Origin: Chryseobacterium luteum
GTDB taxonomy: Bacteria > Bacteroidota > Bacteroidia > Flavobacteriales > Weeksellaceae
DNA: 64,000 nt
Reading direction: 5' to 3'
Assembly: GCF_000737785.1 (NCBI RefSeq)
Contig: NZ_JPRO01000014.1
Span: forward strand, 124,001 to 188,000
The notes beneath the pieces were generated by a model. That model was not told the DNA's origin. It worked only from the letters and a program-made list of their open reading frames with translations, and searched no databases. Shown piece by piece: positions 61,534 to 64,000 of this stretch. The position numbers and the translations under genes were made by a program. Position 1 is the first letter of the stretch, and every line of letters begins with the position of its first letter.

Positions 61534-63183
61534 ATGTTTGACAAGCAGCAACGAAAACTGAAAAGATCAGCCAGGCTCATTTCCGTACTCAGTAAATACG
61601 GATTCAAAGATATGCTGGCAAGGATGAACACAGGAAATAAGCAGGAACAGCTTTCTGTGGATCCGGATGAGGTTATTTCTAAAGGGACGGTATACGAAAG
61701 GATAAGACTGGTGCTGGAAGAGCTTGGGCCTACCTTTGTAAAGCTTGGCCAGACATTCAGCAACAGGGAAGACCTGCTTCCGCCTGAACTGATCCAGGAG
61801 CTGCAGAAGCTTCAGGACAAAGTGGATATGGTAGATATGGATGTAGAAGAAATTCTGGAAAATGAATTCAATATATCCGTGAAAGATCATTTTCTGGAAA
61901 TTCAGAAAGAACCTTTGGCCACAGCATCTATTGCACAGGTTTACAAAGCGGTTTTACTGGATGGGAGTACTGTGATCCTCAAGCTTAAAAAAGCTGATGT
62001 ACAGACCGTTATTGAAGATGATCTGCTTCTCATAAAAGACCTGGAAAAACTGATTTCCGCCTATTCCGAAATAGGAGAAAAGCTCAATCTGAAACAGGCG
62101 ATTTCCACTTTTGAAAAATCTTTGCTGGAAGAGGTTTCCCTGATCAACGAAAAGGAAAATATCCTGCATTTTGCCCGGAATTTTAAGAACCATAAGGAAA
62201 CATATGTCCCGAAGATCTATGAAGAATATTCCAACAATAATATTCTCTGCATGGAGTTTATCGACGGGATCAAAGTGACCGACAAAGTTTCTCTTTTGGC
62301 TCATGATATTGATCCTGTAAAAGTATCGGAAGTAGGACTCAGACTGTTTGTTTCACAGATTCTGGATTACGGTTTTTTTCATGCCGACCCGCATGCCGGT
62401 AATATCCTGGTGAAAAAAGACGGGAAAATCGTTTTTATTGATTTTGGTGCGGTAGGAAAGATCCAGCCGAATGATAAGGAAATTCTTGAAAGTCTGATCG
62501 TAAGCTTTGTCGCTAAAAATTCACATAAAATTGTCCGCTATCTCAAAAAAATGGCGGTCAGCTACGAAATTCCCGATGAAAGAAGATTTGAAAACGATGT
62601 GGAAGATATTCTCAACTTCGTGCACAGCTCATCGCTGCAGGATATCAATGTTCAGGTGATCATCAATAAAATGAAAGATATTCTGAAGGACAACAGGCTT
62701 TATATGCCCGATTATTTTTATCTTCTGTTTAAAGGAATCAGCCTGATAGAAGGAGTTGGCAGAACAATCAATCCGGATCTGGATATCGTGAAAAGTCTTC
62801 ATCCTTACACCAGGAAAATCTTTACGAAAAAGATCAAGCCCAAGAATCTTTTAAAAACCGGAATGGACAGAATGATGAATTTCACGGATAATGTAGATGA
62901 AATTCCCAAAGAACTCAGATCTGTACTTCAGAAACTGGATGATAATAAATTCACGGTTTCCAGCGAGATTAAAAATATTGAAAAAACCAACCAGCTGATC
63001 AAATCCAGTATCATCAATTTAATTCTGGCTATGGTTTTGGGAGCTAATATGATTGCCACAGCGATTGTTTTTGTTTCAGAATCTGGTCCGCGGATAGGGG
63101 AAATGTCTTTAGTTGCGGTATTGGGCTTTGTACTTTCCATTATACTGGTTCTGGTACTTCTGCTGAGGGTTACCAGGAAATAA
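61534..63183 (+). CDS. ABC1/UbiB-family atypical kinase
   Basis: A 549-residue protein of the AarF/UbiB/ABC1 family, proposed ATPases needed for quinone synthesis or lipid homeostasis. The family motif LGPTFVKLGQTFSNREDLLP (about 68-87) precedes the kinase-like core, with ASIAQVYKAVLLDGSTVILKLKK (Lys), EEVSLINEKENI, MEFIDGIKV, FFHADPHAGNILV (catalytic loop) and VFIDFGAVGKI (metal-binding Asp). Two C-terminal membrane helices (about 490-545) anchor it. Ubiquinone is not made by flavobacteria, so menaquinone is more likely if quinone is involved. Confidence 0.92.
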   Translation: MFDKQQRKLKRSARLISVLSKYGFKDMLARMNTGNKQEQLSVDPDEVISKGTVYERIRLVLEELGPTFVKLGQTFSNREDLLPPELIQELQKLQDKVDMVDMDVEEILENEFNISVKDHFLEIQKEPLATASIAQVYKAVLLDGSTVILKLKKADVQTVIEDDLLLIKDLEKLISAYSEIGEKLNLKQAISTFEKSLLEEVSLINEKENILHFARNFKNHKETYVPKIYEEYSNNNILCMEFIDGIKVTDKVSLLAHDIDPVKVSEVGLRLFVSQILDYGFFHADPHAGNILVKKDGKIVFIDFGAVGKIQPNDKEILESLIVSFVAKNSHKIVRYLKKMAVSYEIPDERRFENDVEDILNFVHSSSLQDINVQVIINKMKDILKDNRLYMPDYFYLLFKGISLIEGVGRTINPDLDIVKSLHPYTRKIFTKKIKPKNLLKTGMDRMMNFTDNVDEIPKELRSVLQKLDDNKFTVSSEIKNIEKTNQLIKSSIINLILAMVLGANMIATAIVFVSESGPRIGEMSLVAVLGFVLSIILVLVLLLRVTRK

Positions 63184-63309
63184 ATAAGAAGCCGGAAATC
63201 AGATTTTAGAAGTTTAGCCGGGAAACTTAGAGATCCCCAATAGGAACTCAAATTCAATACCTCACAATTTACATCACAAAACCCGCCCTGCGAAACAAAT
63301 AACAAACCT

Positions 63310-63819
63310 ATGAAAAAACTTATTTTAATGACTCTTGCTTTCTGCAGTTCATTATTTATTGCTCAGGAATCCGTTGAAAAAGGTATTTCCGGAGATTTCG
63401 ACGGCAATGGAACCAAAGAATATGCCTACACCAAAGTCAGTGACTGTACTGATGAATGTGACGGAAAATGTGAAACGACCATTTATTTCAGTGATAAAAA
63501 AATAAAGCCGTTCATCATTTCACCTGCTTATGACGGTACTTTATACAACCTGGGAGATCTCAATGATGACGGAAAAGATGAGATCGGTTTTTACCCGGGC
63601 TGGTGTACAAGCTGCTGGCATGCTTTTCATGTGTATACATTGAGTAAAAAAGGCTGGAAACCTTTGGTGCCATCTATTTCCACGCACTGCACACAGTGGG
63701 AAGAAGAGAAATTTCCGATCAGAAAAGACCCTGAAAAGAAAGGATATGTGATCATAACTTCAAGTATATGGAAAGATGATGATATTAAAATTGAAAGTAC
63801 AAGCGTGAAGCTGAAATGA
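63310..63819 (+). CDS. Secreted protein with EF-hand-like D-rich loops
   Basis: A 169-residue exported protein (signal ending FIA/Q, about 19). Two loops, GDFDGNGTKEYAY (30-42) and GDLNDDGKDEIGF, have the DxDxNG/DxNxDG pattern of calcium-binding EF-hand or FG-GAP/VCBS repeats. The body contains five or more Cys, including DCTDECDGKC and PGWCTSCWH, which could form disulphides after export. The role is unknown. It stands alone, 126 nt after the ABC1 gene. Confidence 0.6.
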   Translation: MKKLILMTLAFCSSLFIAQESVEKGISGDFDGNGTKEYAYTKVSDCTDECDGKCETTIYFSDKKIKPFIISPAYDGTLYNLGDLNDDGKDEIGFYPGWCTSCWHAFHVYTLSKKGWKPLVPSISTHCTQWEEEKFPIRKDPEKKGYVIITSSIWKDDDIKIESTSVKLK

Positions 63820-63822
63820 GTT

Positions 63823-63975
63823 TCCGGTTGTAGTGTTGGAGGGTTTGAGGGTTATTGTGTTTGAGAGTTTAGAGTGATGATACTTGCCAGGTAAGTGAAG
63901 CCGTTTATTTATTTCAGTTGTAAAAATCTGCGAAATCTCCAAATAAGATAGATTTTAAAAATTTAAACAGCCTCT
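63823..63975. repeat. Dispersed repeat, right-end copy and CTCAAAC-type sequence
   Basis: AATTTAAACAGCCTCT at 63960-63975 is identical to the right end of the element at 31169-31324, and AAAAATCTGCGAAATCTCC upstream is related to its body. A degenerate left end may start near 63897. At about 63832-63875 GGAGGGTTTGAGGG / GTTTGAGAGTTTAGAG is the reverse complement of CTCAAACTCTCAAACCCTCC at about 405-425. Confidence 0.55.
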
Positions 63976-64000
63976 TAAACCTAAAACCTTAGTTCTTGAA

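Noticed and set aside
1-64000. tRNA, rRNA or phage/IS genes
   Set aside because: No cloverleaf-like segment, rRNA stretch or transposase-like frame was recognised in the gaps.

Overview
The window looks like chromosome from a flavobacterium of the family Weeksellaceae, most likely Chryseobacterium or a close relative. The evidence is the low GC content, the many secretion signals ending in ...FAQ/...SAQ, a SusC/SusD starch locus, Bacteroidota-type promoters (TTG - 17-23 nt - TAnnTTTG) and the Bacteroidota form of DnaA, MetG and SerA. No rRNA, tRNA, CRISPR array, prophage or intact insertion sequence was recognised. This genus assignment is inference from protein style and was not tested by a search.

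Layout. 1-6.4 kb: the tail of an unknown gene, then a leftward CLC-type fluoride antiporter preceded by its own promoter and a fluoride riboswitch, a sugar-isomerase-like lipoprotein, a thioesterase, an ArsC-like protein, a small Cys-rich peptide with a double-glycine-like leader, and an idi-hypothetical-gcvT operon. 6.4-7.4 kb: a gene-free stretch with four copies of a ~130-bp tandem repeat. 7.4-19.6 kb: housekeeping genes (HAD protein, serA-like, mscL, nnr, lgt, yidD, rarA, a DUF2339 giant membrane protein, pheA, thioesterase). 19.7-23 kb: dnaA with a LMW phosphatase, an NTF2-like protein and an RsmI-like methyltransferase. 23-34 kb: small unknowns, an AraC regulator followed by a TolC/HlyD/MFS tripartite efflux operon with a 22-bp palindrome across the promoter, a methyltransferase and metG. 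34.6-46.4 kb: a starch/maltodextrin utilisation locus (susC, susD, susE, GH97, GH13, an NTF2-like protein, an SLC45-like MFS sugar transporter). 46.6-49.7 kb: a GMC oxidoreductase overlapping an MFS transporter, followed by a remnant of a second copy of that transporter's 3' end. 50.2-58.6 kb: pirin, an FMN reductase, a tiny transcription unit, then purine synthesis (purM, purN, purH, purD, guaA). 58.7-64 kb: a GNAT-nitrilase fusion, a second Cys-rich leader peptide on the minus strand, a cold-shock protein, an ABC1/UbiB-family kinase and a secreted unknown.

How the parts work together: starch oligosaccharides would be bound and imported by SusCDE, cut in the periplasm by GH13 and GH97 enzymes and moved inward by the MFS protein. 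Purine genes run co-directionally from the AIR-synthase step to GMP, but are separated by palindromic repeats and local promoters. The efflux operon sits directly downstream of its probable regulator.

Most interesting items: two unlinked Cys-rich peptides that share a leader and the spacing to the first Cys-x3-Cys; the fluoride riboswitch/CLC-F pair; the self-contained mini-gene in front of purM; the transporter 3' remnant; the tandem repeat array; and several families of dispersed palindromic elements.
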